Origin: Andreprevotia lacus DSM 23236
GTDB lineage: Bacteria > Pseudomonadota > Gammaproteobacteria > Burkholderiales > Chitinibacteraceae
Length of the DNA: 64,000 bases
Reading direction: 5' to 3'
Assembly (NCBI RefSeq): GCF_900176275.1
Contig: NZ_FWXD01000018.1
Span: forward strand, 18,797 to 82,796
Part shown: positions 1 to 9,046 of the stretch, piece by piece
How positions within the stretch are numbered: the first letter of the stretch is position 1
Layout of the letters: each line of letters starts with the position of its first letter
Made by a program: the position numbers and the translations under genes
Notes under the pieces: generated by a model
What the model was told of the DNA's origin: nothing
What the model saw: only the letters and a program-made list of their open reading frames with translations
The model's database searches: none

Positions 1-145
1 GTTTTTCGTTGGTTTGTGCCAGCTGCTGCTCAAACCAAGCAGCAAATCCGGCTTGTGGGCCAGCCGCTGCTGCCACACCGTTTTCGATGCCAACTGGCGC
101 AATCGGTGCAATCGGGGCGATTGCCATCATGGCTTCAATGCTCAT
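1..145 (-). CDS. fliE: Probable flagellar hook-basal body protein FliE (N-terminal part, cut by window edge)
   Basis: The reading frame starts with ATG at 145, two bases after the flgC stop, and runs off the left edge. Only 48 residues are visible, beginning MSIEAMMAIAPIAPIAP, with a low-complexity Ala/Pro/Ile stretch and then FAAWFEQQLAQTNEK. A hydrophobic N-terminus followed by an FxxWFxQQL segment is compatible with FliE, the adaptor between the MS ring and the rod, which often follows flgB-flgC. The diagnostic C-terminal FliE core lies outside the window. The call therefore rests mainly on gene order, and another small basal-body protein cannot be excluded. Confidence 0.5.
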   Translation of the reverse strand, partial: MSIEAMMAIAPIAPIAPVGIENGVAAAAGPQAGFAAWFEQQLAQTNEK

Positions 146-147
146 GC

Positions 148-573
148 TCAGCTCCCGATTTCCAGCGCGCGCTGTGCCATGGTCTTGGCAGCATTCATCG
201 CAACAACATTCGCCTCGTACGCGCGCAACGCCGTGGTCATGTTGACCATCTCGGTCAGATGATTGATGGCTGGCATTTCGACATCGCCATCGCTGTTCGC
301 AGCCGGATTACCCGGGTCATGAATCTTGCGTGGCGGCAGGTCCAGGGTTTCGATCCGCGCTTGCGGTGCTTGTGCCAGCAAGGCACCAGCACTGGAAAAA
401 TGGCCGGCAAACGATGCGCCTGGGGCAGCAACCACGCGCAGCGGCTGATAAAGCTTGCCATCCACACCACGCGTGGTCTGCATGTTGGCCAGATTGAGGG
501 CCGTCACATCAAGCCGCTGCTTTTCCACCTGCAGACCAGCAGCGCTGATCGCAAATGCGTTCATGTAATTCAT
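148..573 (-). CDS. flgC: Flagellar basal-body proximal rod protein FlgC
   Basis: The 141-residue protein has the flagellar rod N-terminal motif (ALNLANMQTTRG in place of the usual ANxANxxT) and a C-terminal rod helix (EMVNMTTALRAYEANVVAMN) typical of FlgC. It builds the proximal rod in the periplasm together with FlgB, FlgF and FliE. The ATG at 573 overlaps the flgB stop by one base (TGATG), indicating translational coupling. A second in-frame ATG at 564 is possible. The middle is short and the length is normal for FlgC. Confidence 0.93.
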   Translation of the reverse strand: MNYMNAFAISAAGLQVEKQRLDVTALNLANMQTTRGVDGKLYQPLRVVAAPGASFAGHFSSAGALLAQAPQARIETLDLPPRKIHDPGNPAANSDGDVEMPAINHLTEMVNMTTALRAYEANVVAMNAAKTMAQRALEIGS

Positions 574-953
574 CAGCGTTTTCCGTCGTTGATCAGCAAA
601 TTGAGAATGGCGTAGTGATGCGATACACCCTTGAGCAGAGATTGATAGCGCACGACGTTCTGGCTGAGCTCGGCGGCTTGCAGATCAAGGTTGCCACCGC
701 CTTCCGCCTGCGCAGTGCTGGCTTGTTCCAGCCGCGCGGCTACACCGGCCAGGTCTGACGGGCTGATGGCGCGGCCGGCAGCAAGGTCGCTGCGCACCGC
801 ATCAAGCTGATCCTCGAAACTGACGCTGAATGGCTTGTAGCCGGCAGTGTTGGCATTGGCAATATTGGCCGCAATGGCCTGATGCCGCAGGCTGGCCGCA
901 TCCAGCGCCTTGGACGCCAGATCTAGGGTGACTGAACCGATGCTGTCTAGCAT
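573..953 (-). CDS. flgB: Flagellar basal-body rod protein FlgB
   Basis: The 126-residue protein carries the rod-family N-terminal signature IAANIANANTAGYKP at about residues 27-41 and a C-terminal amphipathic helix (LSQNVVRYQSLLKGVSHHY). FlgB is the first proximal rod subunit, exported through the flagellar type III apparatus without a Sec signal. It lies 15 bp downstream of flgI and overlaps flgC, so it belongs to the same operon. No flgJ gene (rod cap/muramidase) lies between flgI and flgB, although that is where it is found in some systems. Confidence 0.93.
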   Translation of the reverse strand: MLDSIGSVTLDLASKALDAASLRHQAIAANIANANTAGYKPFSVSFEDQLDAVRSDLAAGRAISPSDLAGVAARLEQASTAQAEGGGNLDLQAAELSQNVVRYQSLLKGVSHHYAILNLLINDGKR

Positions 954-968
954 GTATAAACCCGGTAT

Positions 969-2093
969 TTATTGAATAATCAAATCAGCATGCAAGGCGC
1001 CCGACGCCTTGAGTGCCCGCAAAATGGAAATGATGTCGCGCGTATTGGTCTTGATGCGCGTCAGCGACTGGATCAGGTCGGCCACCGTATTGCCAGCCAC
1101 GTCGACTTGCTTGTTGCTACCCTCAGACACATCAATGCGCGAATTGGACACCACCTCGGTACGCACGCCTGGGCCCGTATCGCGCACAAAGGAGGGTTGC
1201 GATACGCTGTTATCGGTCATGATGGCGACTTTCATTTCGCCATGCGAAATCGATACCTTGGCGATTTGCACATCGCCGCCCGACACCACCGTGCCGGTCC
1301 GCTCGTTGACCACCACACGCGCACGGTTGTCCGGCTGCACAGAGAGCCGCTCGATGCGTGCAATGAAATCAACCAGCCGCGCGCCCGATTCTGCCGGTGC
1401 ATCAATCTCTACCGCCGACGCGTCACGCGGCGACGCAACTGTGCGCCCCATTGCCTGATTGATGGCGTTTGCCACGCGCGAAGCGGTCGTAAAGTCCGGG
1501 TCTGCCAGCACAAAGGTCAGTTTTTGCCGGTCATTCACAACCTTGGCATTCACGCCGACTTCAACCGTAGCGCCACTTGGAATCGCCCCGACAGTGGGAT
1601 GGTTTTTCTGCACCACACTGCCGTTCAAATCGTAGTGATAACCACCGACCGCCAAGTCGCCCTGTGCCAGCGCATAGACACGATCATTGGCGCCCTTCAG
1701 CGGTGTCAGCAGCAGGCTGCCGCCCACCAAGCTGCGAGCATCACCCATGGAAGTCACCGTTACATCGATCGCGTCGCCCGGCTGCGCAAAGGCCGGCAGG
1801 CTGGCCTTGACCAGCACGATGGCCGTATTGCGGCTCAGTACATCCTCGGGCGCCAGATTGATGCCAAACTGGCTCAGCGTATTGCTGATCGACTGCCGCG
1901 TGGCCTTGTTACCGGACGAATCACCCGTACCTGCCAAACCGGTCACGATGCCATAACCGACCAGCGCATTCTCACGCCAGCCAGCCAGCCGCCCCAGATC
2001 CTTCACACGCACTCCATCGACTGCGGCGCACAAAGGCATCAGCAACGACAGGGACAGCAACAGTACACATTTCACCCAGCAGCGCATTGCCAT
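969..2093 (-). CDS. flgI: Flagellar P-ring protein FlgI
   Basis: The 374-residue protein has a Sec signal peptide (hydrophobic LLLSLSLLMPLCAA, cleavage probably just after) followed by the FlgI signature VRVKDLGRLAGWRENALVGYG. It continues at full family length to the conserved C-terminus (DLIQSLTRIKTNTRDIISIL). FlgI forms the periplasmic P ring around the rod. The ATG at 2093 overlaps the flgH stop (TAATG), and an ATG at 2087 is an alternative. An upstream extension of the frame to 2126 would run inside flgH and precede the signal peptide, so it was rejected. Confidence 0.96.
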   Translation of the reverse strand: MAMRCWVKCVLLLSLSLLMPLCAAVDGVRVKDLGRLAGWRENALVGYGIVTGLAGTGDSSGNKATRQSISNTLSQFGINLAPEDVLSRNTAIVLVKASLPAFAQPGDAIDVTVTSMGDARSLVGGSLLLTPLKGANDRVYALAQGDLAVGGYHYDLNGSVVQKNHPTVGAIPSGATVEVGVNAKVVNDRQKLTFVLADPDFTTASRVANAINQAMGRTVASPRDASAVEIDAPAESGARLVDFIARIERLSVQPDNRARVVVNERTGTVVSGGDVQIAKVSISHGEMKVAIMTDNSVSQPSFVRDTGPGVRTEVVSNSRIDVSEGSNKQVDVAGNTVADLIQSLTRIKTNTRDIISILRALKASGALHADLIIQ

Positions 2094-2671
2094 TACCACC
2101 CCAATACCGTCAACAAGCGGCTCCACCAGGATGGCTTCTGCCGATCCGCCAGCTCGCCCTGCCCCGCATAGCGGATCGATGCCTCGCCCAGTCGCGAGGA
2201 AAGCACGGTATTGCCCTTGTCGACATCCGCGGGACGCACCACACCCTGCAGCAAGATTTCCTGTTTCTCGTCGTTGATATCCAGCATCTGCCGGCCATTG
2301 ACCTCGAGATCACCATTCTGTCGAACGGCAACCACGTTCACGGTAATCTGCGCCAGCAAACGCCCAGAGCGCTGCACACGGCCTTGCGCATCGAAATCAT
2401 TACCCACCTGCAGGCTGGCGCCATGCTTGACGCGATTGTCGTAGTCCAGCTTCAAGCCAACATCGTTGTTGCGGCTGGCCGAGGTATCGGCCGTTGTTGC
2501 TGCCGTCGAGTTCTCTACCACCATGACGGTCAGCAGATCACCCGCCCGGTAGGCACGGCGATCAGCGACATACGCGTGGTAAGTCTGCTCGTTGTAGAGC
2601 GCCTCGGCCCAAACGGATTCAACACTTGCACAAAGCAGCAACGCGCAAGCAACGGTGACGTATCTGTTCAT
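2093..2671 (-). CDS. flgH: Flagellar L-ring protein FlgH
   Basis: The 192-residue protein matches FlgH: DLLTVMVVENSTA, the middle block RSGRLLAQITVNVVAV, and the C-terminal GVVRPADVDKGNTVLSSRLG. FlgH forms the outer-membrane L ring. Most FlgH proteins are lipoproteins with a clear lipobox. Here the only N-terminal cysteine sits in ALLLCAS, which is a poor lipobox, and AWA-type cleavage near VWAEA would give an ordinary secreted protein. The start ATG overlaps the flgA stop (ATGA). Confidence 0.94.
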   Translation of the reverse strand: MNRYVTVACALLLCASVESVWAEALYNEQTYHAYVADRRAYRAGDLLTVMVVENSTAATTADTSASRNNDVGLKLDYDNRVKHGASLQVGNDFDAQGRVQRSGRLLAQITVNVVAVRQNGDLEVNGRQMLDINDEKQEILLQGVVRPADVDKGNTVLSSRLGEASIRYAGQGELADRQKPSWWSRLLTVLGW

Positions 2672-3633
2672 TGCATACCTATCAAAACAATCTGGCCGCG
2701 CCCCAGTACACGGGCTTTCACCGGCTCGGTACCCGCAACAGGGCGAACCTGAATCACGCTGCCGACATCCCCGTCGGCCAGCGCAACAGCAACCGTCTGC
2801 AAACGCACGGCGCCCTGCTCTACCTGCAACGGCACCCGATCGCCCAAGGCAATGGCAGGCGCTGTCCTGGCAGCCAGTTCATCAAGCAGTTCACCGGCTC
2901 TGAGCGCGCGCGACAAGCGCTGCGTACCGTTGCAATCCGGCGCAACCGGCAAGTTGGGCACACGCGCCACATCAATCTGCCGGCGCTCGAACAGCACGCA
3001 TGCAACTGCGGCACCGGCAGCCATATCTTGCCGAGCAAACCAGCCATCGCGCATAGCTTGGGCCGTGATCGACACCGCTACGCTGCGATAGAACCGCCCA
3101 TCTACATTCACATCCACGGTGACGGTCTGCTGTGACTTCAAGCGTCCCGGCACCGGCCTGGCAACAGCCGCGACAGCCCCCAAAGGCACCTCGATGCCAG
3201 TCGGCACATCCTGGACGGCCAATACAGGCTGGTCCTGCACGTAGCGCGAGCGCAACGCATCAAGCGCAACCTCGCCCAGCAAGCGAACATCAAGCAGCTG
3301 GCCGCGGGTGCGCAACTGCGCCGCGGTGGCGCCTTGCCACGCTATCTGCGCCGCCGGTCCATAACCGGCTTGCCGCAAGGCAGTCACGAGCTGAGTGCGC
3401 GTCAGCGTACGCAGCTCACCAATACGTGGGGAAGAACCCAACTGCAGAGACTCCAGCCGGGCACACTCAGCCGTATCGCTGCAGTTCAACCGGGCCAGAT
3501 CCGCAAAGCGTACCAAGCCACCCTCGACGGTGGCCTGTTCTATCAGCGTCGCAGACACAGTACCCGCACTGGCCATCGTGGCAGCGCAAAAGCTCAAGCA
3601 GCAGAAAAGGAAATGGCGCAGCATCGACAACAT
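2668..3633 (-). CDS. flgA: Flagellar P-ring assembly chaperone FlgA
   Basis: The 321-residue protein has a signal peptide (FLFCCLSFCAATMASA) and a C-terminal SAF/FlgA domain (GWFARQDMAAGAAV, LRAGELLDELAARTAPAI, GDVGSVIQVRP). FlgA is a periplasmic chaperone for FlgI polymerisation. It is longer than the E. coli protein (about 220 residues), with an extra N-terminal domain as in the larger FlgA proteins of other proteobacteria. The ATG at 3633 overlaps the flgG stop (TGATG), and an ATG at 3624 is an alternative. Its position between flgG and flgH differs from the separate flgA locus of E. coli. Confidence 0.92.
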   Translation of the reverse strand: MLSMLRHFLFCCLSFCAATMASAGTVSATLIEQATVEGGLVRFADLARLNCSDTAECARLESLQLGSSPRIGELRTLTRTQLVTALRQAGYGPAAQIAWQGATAAQLRTRGQLLDVRLLGEVALDALRSRYVQDQPVLAVQDVPTGIEVPLGAVAAVARPVPGRLKSQQTVTVDVNVDGRFYRSVAVSITAQAMRDGWFARQDMAAGAAVACVLFERRQIDVARVPNLPVAPDCNGTQRLSRALRAGELLDELAARTAPAIALGDRVPLQVEQGAVRLQTVAVALADGDVGSVIQVRPVAGTEPVKARVLGRGQIVLIGMQ

Positions 3634-4403
3634 CAGCGGCGCAGGTTGTTGACCATGCCCATCAGTTCATCGGCGGTCTGTACCAGCTTGCTGCTAAGCT
3701 CATAACCACGCTGGGCCAGCATCAAGCGGGCCATTTCGTCGATCATGTTCACATTGGCACCTTCAAGCTGCCCTTGGGCCAAGGTGCCCATACCGTCCTT
3801 GCCGGGCGTACCGGTAACCGCCTCGCCCGAGGCAGCAGTGCTGCGGAACAAGCCGTTACCCATGCCCTCCAGCGCATCCGCCCGGGCAAAACGCGACAAC
3901 TCGAGGCGTGCAATTTCAACCGGGGCCGTGCCACTGGGGAAATGCGCCTCTACACGACCATCGGGGTAGACCTTCCAGCCCGTGGCATTAGTCGGCAACT
4001 GCACCTTGGGTTCAAGTGCATAACCTTGCGCCGTCATCAGCACACCATTGTCATCCACGGAGAGCGTACCGCCACGTACATAGGCTGCCGTACCATCGCT
4101 GAGCGCTACCTTGAAAAAACCCGTGCCATCAATCGCAATGTCTGCATCGGTCCCGGTTACACGCAGGCTACCCTGCGTGAAATCGAACTGCAGCGGGTTG
4201 GCGGCAACGCCGCCCGGCTGCATGACGGGTGCGCCACCAGTGGCATCGGCGGCCGACATACCCTTGTTCATGACCTCGTGAAACTGCACCCGCGTCGCCT
4301 TGAAGCCCGGGGTGTTCATATTGGTCAGGTTTTGGGCAATCGCATCAATCTGCGCCTGCTGCGAGGACATGCCACTGACACCAAGATAAAGTGCATCAAT
4401 CAC
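3633..4403 (-). CDS. flgG: Flagellar distal rod protein FlgG
   Basis: The 256-residue protein starts with the rod-family motif (DAIAQNLTNMNTPGFKATR) and has the central signature IAIDGTGFFKV. Its C-terminus (GANVNMIDEMARLMLAQRGY) is characteristic of FlgG, which forms the distal rod. Length is normal for the family. It is co-transcribed after flgF with an 11-bp gap. Confidence 0.94.
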   Translation of the reverse strand: MIDALYLGVSGMSSQQAQIDAIAQNLTNMNTPGFKATRVQFHEVMNKGMSAADATGGAPVMQPGGVAANPLQFDFTQGSLRVTGTDADIAIDGTGFFKVALSDGTAAYVRGGTLSVDDNGVLMTAQGYALEPKVQLPTNATGWKVYPDGRVEAHFPSGTAPVEIARLELSRFARADALEGMGNGLFRSTAASGEAVTGTPGKDGMGTLAQGQLEGANVNMIDEMARLMLAQRGYELSSKLVQTADELMGMVNNLRR

Positions 4404-4414
4404 GCTTTTGCTTC

Positions 4415-5119
4415 CTAGAATTCGCCAAATTTCTGAATAGCCTTGCTGATGGCGTCGTCATAGCCTTGGAACAGCTTCTGGCTGGCCTCGAAATGCCGCA
4501 TGGTTTCCAGCAGCCCGACCATTTCGGCTGCGGTCGATACATTGGCCATTTCCAGATAGCCGCTGCGCACTTCAGCCTGAGCTTGTCCGGCCGCTGCACC
4601 AGCCGGCGCGCGATAGGTGCCATTGCCAACCGCCTGCAGTGTGATTCCCTGCTCGAAACGAACCAGCTGCAACTGCCCGGCCAGATTGCCATCCACCCGG
4701 ATATTGCCGGCGCTGTCGACCTTGACGTTGCCGGGAGGCAAGCGCAGCTCGCCCTGGGTTGTCAGCACCGGCATGCCCGTATCGGTTACCAGCCGGCCAT
4801 CTGCCGCCACCTGGAAATCGCCGCGGCGGGTATACACCACGCCAGCCGGGCCCTGCACGCTGAAATAGGCATCGCCACTCAACGCCAGATCCAGTGCCCG
4901 ACCGGTGGCCTTGAACGCGCCCGGGGTCGTATCAACGCTAGTCTCATACGGTGCTGCCTGTACCTGACCGTCAAACACGCTGGCAAAGGACTGCAGCTGG
5001 CCCACCTGCCGACGGTATCCCGGCGTATTGGCATTCACCATATTGTGCGAATACATATCGATGCGCTGGCTATCGCGCTGCAGCGCCTGGGCTGCGATTA
5101 CAAAAGCATCAGTCGTCAT
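4415..5119 (-). CDS. flgF: Flagellar rod protein FlgF (flagellar hook-basal body family)
   Basis: The 234-residue protein has the hook/rod N-terminal signature SHNMVNANTPGYRRQ, the central block LDLALSGDAYFSVQGPAG and a C-terminal rod helix (VSTAAEMVGLLETMRHFEAS). The length and adjacency to flgG support FlgF, which forms part of the proximal rod. It starts six bases after the flhA stop, so it belongs to the same transcript as the export genes. Confidence 0.88.
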   Translation of the reverse strand: MTTDAFVIAAQALQRDSQRIDMYSHNMVNANTPGYRRQVGQLQSFASVFDGQVQAAPYETSVDTTPGAFKATGRALDLALSGDAYFSVQGPAGVVYTRRGDFQVAADGRLVTDTGMPVLTTQGELRLPPGNVKVDSAGNIRVDGNLAGQLQLVRFEQGITLQAVGNGTYRAPAGAAAGQAQAEVRSGYLEMANVSTAAEMVGLLETMRHFEASQKLFQGYDDAISKAIQKFGEF

Positions 5120-5125
5120 ATCTTC

Positions 5126-7168
5126 TTATCCTGCCGCTACCGAACCAAACGCCCGCAGCTCCACCGTATTGGGCACTTCGGTCAACGCAATCACCCGCAG
5201 ATGCGGCATCATCCGCTCCGACAACATGCGCAGCTGGCGGCGCAGTTCGGGCGTGCATAGCAGCACCGGCATCAGATTGCTCTTCATCATTTTCTCTACC
5301 TGTTGCGCCAATTGGCGCAGCATTTTCTCGGTGGTTTGCGGATCAATTCCGGCAACACCGTTCTCACCCGGATGAATGCCTTGCAGCAGGCGCTGCTCAA
5401 CCGCTGGATCCAGCGTCAGCACCTGCAACACGTTCTGATTGTTCGCCAATGCCTGGCAAATGATGGGCCCCAAGCGTTGCCGCGCCATTTCGGTCAGATA
5501 GTTGATGTCCTTGCTAGCCTTGGCGGCTTCACCCAGGGTTTCCAGAATGGCCTGCAAGGCGCGGATCGATACCTTTTCGCGCAGCAGGTTTTGCAGCACG
5601 CGGTGAATGTCGCCCACGCTCAGCAAAGTGGGCACGATCTCCTCCACCAGGCCCGCCTGCTGCTGGCGCAGGCGGTTCAACAGCCGGTCGGTCTCGGCGC
5701 GGGTCAACAGCGCTGCCGATTGCTGGCGCAGCACCTCACACAGATGGGTGAGGAAAACGGTGGCCGGGTCGACCAGCGTATATTTGCCGGCACGGGCCGC
5801 ATCCTTCTCGCTGTCTTCAATCCACACCGCCGGCAAGCCGTAGCTTGGGTCCTTGGTCTCGACGCCATTGAGCTTGCGTGCATTCGGATTGGCACGAATC
5901 GCCAGCGTATGCGCAGGCATCAACTCGCTGCGGGCGGCCACGGCGCCATAAATGGCGATCTCGTACCCGTCCTGCGGCATGCGCGCCGCCTCACGGATTT
6001 TGACCTTGGGCAGCACCAGGCCTGATTCGCTGGCATATTGCTTGCGGAATACGCCGATGCGCTCCATCAACACTAGCTGCGACTCGCCCAGCAAACTGCC
6101 CAGGCTGGGTGCGATGTATACCTCGACCGGCTCGATATCGAGTTCGCCGTAGGCATCTTCTTCATCACTGGCAGCGTCTGCATCATCCTGTGCATCTGCT
6201 GCAGCGGGCTCGTTTTGCAAACGCCGCGACCACCAGGCCATCGCGAAAAAGCCCAAAGACAACCCCGCTGCCGGCAAGGCTGGAATACCCGGCAAAAACA
6301 ACAACACGCCCAGCGCACCGCTAACCAGCAGCAACGTTTTCGGAAATGCGCCCAACTGCCGGATCACTTCCTTGCCCAAGTGCGCATCGGATGCCGAGCG
6401 CGTGACGATCAAGCCTGTACCCACCGAAATCACCAGTGCCGGCACCTGCGTGACAATACCGTCACCAATCGTCAGCAGCGTGAAGGTGCGCATGGCATCA
6501 GCCAGCGGCATGCCCATTTGCATCACGCCGATGACCAAGCCGCCGATGATGTTGATCAGCATGATGATGATGCCGGCAATCGCATCGCCCTTCACAAACT
6601 TGCTGGCGCCATCCATGGCACCATAAAAACCGGCTTCCTTCTCCAGGTTTTTACGACGGCGCTTGGCTTCTTCCTGATCGATGAAGCCCATATTCAGATC
6701 GGCATCGATGCTCATCTGCTGACCGGGCATGCTGTCCAGCGTAAAACGCGCGGCAACTTCCGAAACGCGCTGTGCACCGTTGGTCACCACCACGTACTGC
6801 ACTACGATCAGGATCAGGAACACGATCAGGCCGATGGCATAGTTACCGCCGATCACATAGCCGCCCACGGCGCCGATCACCCTGCCTGCATCACCATGGC
6901 CCAGAATCAGCCGGGTTGCCGCCACATTCAACGACAAGCGGAACAAGGTAGCAATCAGCAGCAGCGACGGAAAGGTGGAGAACTCCACCGGCTTGGGCAT
7001 ATAGAACGTCAGCAGCAGGATCAGTAGCGCAAAGCTGAAGTTGGCCAGAATCAGCACATCCAGCAAGCCGGCCGGGATGGGGGTGAACAGCACCACCAGC
7101 ACGCCCATCACAAGCAGGACGATGGCGATATCCGTATTTTGCTGAAAAACGCGGCGCAATGCGTTCAT
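5126..7168 (-). CDS. flhA: Flagellar type III export protein FlhA
   Basis: The 680-residue protein is full length for FlhA. Several N-terminal membrane helices are followed by the conserved FHIPEP-family cytoplasmic loop (SIDADLNMGFIDQEEAKRRR, then KFVKGDAIAGIIIMLINIIG) and a large C-terminal cytoplasmic domain that forms the export-gate ring. The start was set at ATG 7168, which overlaps the flhB stop in an ATGA quartet. The frame extends to 7219, but that part lies inside flhB and lacks family similarity. FlhA binds chaperone-substrate complexes and couples proton flow to export. Confidence 0.96.
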   Translation of the reverse strand: MNALRRVFQQNTDIAIVLLVMGVLVVLFTPIPAGLLDVLILANFSFALLILLLTFYMPKPVEFSTFPSLLLIATLFRLSLNVAATRLILGHGDAGRVIGAVGGYVIGGNYAIGLIVFLILIVVQYVVVTNGAQRVSEVAARFTLDSMPGQQMSIDADLNMGFIDQEEAKRRRKNLEKEAGFYGAMDGASKFVKGDAIAGIIIMLINIIGGLVIGVMQMGMPLADAMRTFTLLTIGDGIVTQVPALVISVGTGLIVTRSASDAHLGKEVIRQLGAFPKTLLLVSGALGVLLFLPGIPALPAAGLSLGFFAMAWWSRRLQNEPAAADAQDDADAASDEEDAYGELDIEPVEVYIAPSLGSLLGESQLVLMERIGVFRKQYASESGLVLPKVKIREAARMPQDGYEIAIYGAVAARSELMPAHTLAIRANPNARKLNGVETKDPSYGLPAVWIEDSEKDAARAGKYTLVDPATVFLTHLCEVLRQQSAALLTRAETDRLLNRLRQQQAGLVEEIVPTLLSVGDIHRVLQNLLREKVSIRALQAILETLGEAAKASKDINYLTEMARQRLGPIICQALANNQNVLQVLTLDPAVEQRLLQGIHPGENGVAGIDPQTTEKMLRQLAQQVEKMMKSNLMPVLLCTPELRRQLRMLSERMMPHLRVIALTEVPNTVELRAFGSVAAG

Positions 7169-8253
7169 GCTGCGCTCCCCTGCTGGTTGGCACGCGCACG
7201 GCGCATGGCGTAAATCCACACCAGGATTTTGGCCACCTCGGGGTACAGGGACTCAGGTACGTATTGCTCAGTATCCACCTGGCGGAACAAGGCACGCGCC
7301 AGCGGCGGGTTCTGCACCACCACCACATTGTGGCGTGCTGCCACCTGTTTCATCTTGGTTACGATGCCGCCTGCACCTTTGGCCACCACCTGCGGCGCCA
7401 GCATGTCGCCATGCTTGTAGCGTACCGCCACCGCGTAATGAACCGGATTAGTGATCAACACATCCGATTCCGGAATCTGCGCCAAACCCTTGGTACGCTT
7501 GAGAAATTCCATACGCAATTCGCGCAGGCGCGAGCGGATGCGCGGGTCACCTTCGCGCATTTTGTGTTCATCGCGAATATCGCGGCGGCTCATGCGCATC
7601 TGGCGCAGGTATTCCCAGCGCGCAAAGGCAAAGTCCACGATGGCGAAAATCGCCATCACCATCGCCATCTTGAACAGCAGCGAGCCGCACTGCTCCAGCA
7701 GCACACGCCCGTATTGATGCACATCGGCATTGGGCAGCGCCACCAGCATGGTGCGCATGTTCAGCAGCCCCATCGCCAGCACGGCGCCGATCACCACCAG
7801 TTTGAGCACGCTCTTGCCGGATTCATACACGATGCGCATCGAAAAGAAACGTTTGAACCCGGTGGCCGGATTCAGTTTGTTCCAGTCCGGCTTGATCGGG
7901 TGCACGCTGAATACCGGCCCGGTCTGCGCCAGGCTGGTGACCACCGCCGCAATCATCACCGACAGCAGCAATGGCGCCAGCGGGCTGGCCAGCGCCAACA
8001 GCACTGCCCCCAGCCAGCTCATGATGCCGTTGGCCGACCAATCACTGCGCCCGGCCTCGTTCAGCACGGCCTGCAAGATGGTCAGTATCTGGTTGACCGC
8101 ATGCCAGCCATAACCGAAGAAAAACACCAGCAAAGCGCACAGCACGCCGACATAGACCAGGTCCACACTCTTGGCCACCGAGCCCTTGCCACGCGCCTGC
8201 TCCAGTTTGTAGGGCGTCGCCTGCTCGCTGCGATCGTGATCTTGCTCTGCCAT
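7165..8253 (-). CDS. flhB: Flagellar type III export switch protein FlhB
   Basis: The 362-residue protein starts at ATG 8253 with the hallmark MAEQDHDRSEQATPYKLEQA. It has four membrane segments and the cytoplasmic switch domain. The autocleavage loop reads LITNPVHYAVAVRY, so the usual NPTH is NPVH, with the cleavage Asn-Pro pair intact. FlhB controls the switch from rod/hook to filament export. The start lies 7 bp after the fliR stop, and the stop overlaps the flhA start. Confidence 0.95.
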   Translation of the reverse strand: MAEQDHDRSEQATPYKLEQARGKGSVAKSVDLVYVGVLCALLVFFFGYGWHAVNQILTILQAVLNEAGRSDWSANGIMSWLGAVLLALASPLAPLLLSVMIAAVVTSLAQTGPVFSVHPIKPDWNKLNPATGFKRFFSMRIVYESGKSVLKLVVIGAVLAMGLLNMRTMLVALPNADVHQYGRVLLEQCGSLLFKMAMVMAIFAIVDFAFARWEYLRQMRMSRRDIRDEHKMREGDPRIRSRLRELRMEFLKRTKGLAQIPESDVLITNPVHYAVAVRYKHGDMLAPQVVAKGAGGIVTKMKQVAARHNVVVVQNPPLARALFRQVDTEQYVPESLYPEVAKILVWIYAMRRARANQQGSAA

Positions 8254-8260
8254 GATCGCC

Positions 8261-9046
8261 TTACGCCGCCAGCACGCGTTCCCAGAACGGGAACATGGCA
8301 TTCAGGGATTTGGCCACCACGGGGCCCAGATAGCGCAGCGAGAACGCCAGCATGCTCAAGCCGATCAACACCTTGAGCGGCATACTGATCACGAACACAT
8401 TCAACTGCGGAATATTGCGCGACAGCACCGCCATGCCCAGCTCGACCAGCAGCAGGCACACCATCACCGGTGCGGCCAGCTTCAGGCCATAGACGAACAT
8501 ACTGCCCAGCTGCTCCACCAGCACGGTGGGCGAAAGCTGCATGGGCCGGAAAGTGCCCAGCGGCACCACCTCCAGAGTGGCAGCAAAGCCGCGCAGCAGC
8601 ATATGGTGCAAATCGGCCAGAAAGAACGCCACCACGGCAAACAGATCGAACAGGCGCGCCAGCACTGGTGATTGCCGGCGCGTAACCGGGTCAAACAAGG
8701 CGCCAAGATTGAAGCCGATCTGGAAATCCAGCAAATGGCCGGCCAGCGAAAACGCGCCAAACGCGGTAAACACACCAAACGCCAGCGCGGCGCCAAACAG
8801 CACCTCGGCCAGCATCATGCCCGCCAAACCGAACACATCATGAGGTTGCGCGGGCAAAGGCCCCTGCCAGCCCGCCATGCAAAACGCCAAGGCCAGCACC
8901 AGCATCGCGCGCAAGCGCGTGGGCATGGCCACCCCGGCCAAAACCGGCGTGAGCGAAATGGCAGCAGCCAGCCGCGTTGCGCACAGCAGCGTGGCCACCA
9001 GCCGCGCCGTATCGTAGCGCAGCGCCAAGCCCAGCATGTCAGCCAT
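8261..9046 (-). CDS. fliR: Flagellar biosynthetic protein FliR
   Basis: The 261-residue protein is strongly hydrophobic with about six membrane segments. It carries FliR features such as RLAAAISLTPVLAGVAMPTRLR near the N-terminus, GHLLDFQIGFNLGALFDP in the middle, and NVFVISMPLKVLIGL near the C-terminus. FliR is part of the FliPQR core of the export channel. ATG 9046 starts just upstream of the fliQ stop (9039), giving an 8-bp overlap. An upstream in-frame start at 9058 would increase the overlap and is less likely. Confidence 0.93.
   Translation of the reverse strand: MADMLGLALRYDTARLVATLLCATRLAAAISLTPVLAGVAMPTRLRAMLVLALAFCMAGWQGPLPAQPHDVFGLAGMMLAEVLFGAALAFGVFTAFGAFSLAGHLLDFQIGFNLGALFDPVTRRQSPVLARLFDLFAVVAFFLADLHHMLLRGFAATLEVVPLGTFRPMQLSPTVLVEQLGSMFVYGLKLAAPVMVCLLLVELGMAVLSRNIPQLNVFVISMPLKVLIGLSMLAFSLRYLGPVVAKSLNAMFPFWERVLAA

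Noticed and set aside
972..2171. Long plus-strand frame opposite flgI
   Set aside because: It is a shadow of the flgI gene, with no ribosome site and no sensible composition.
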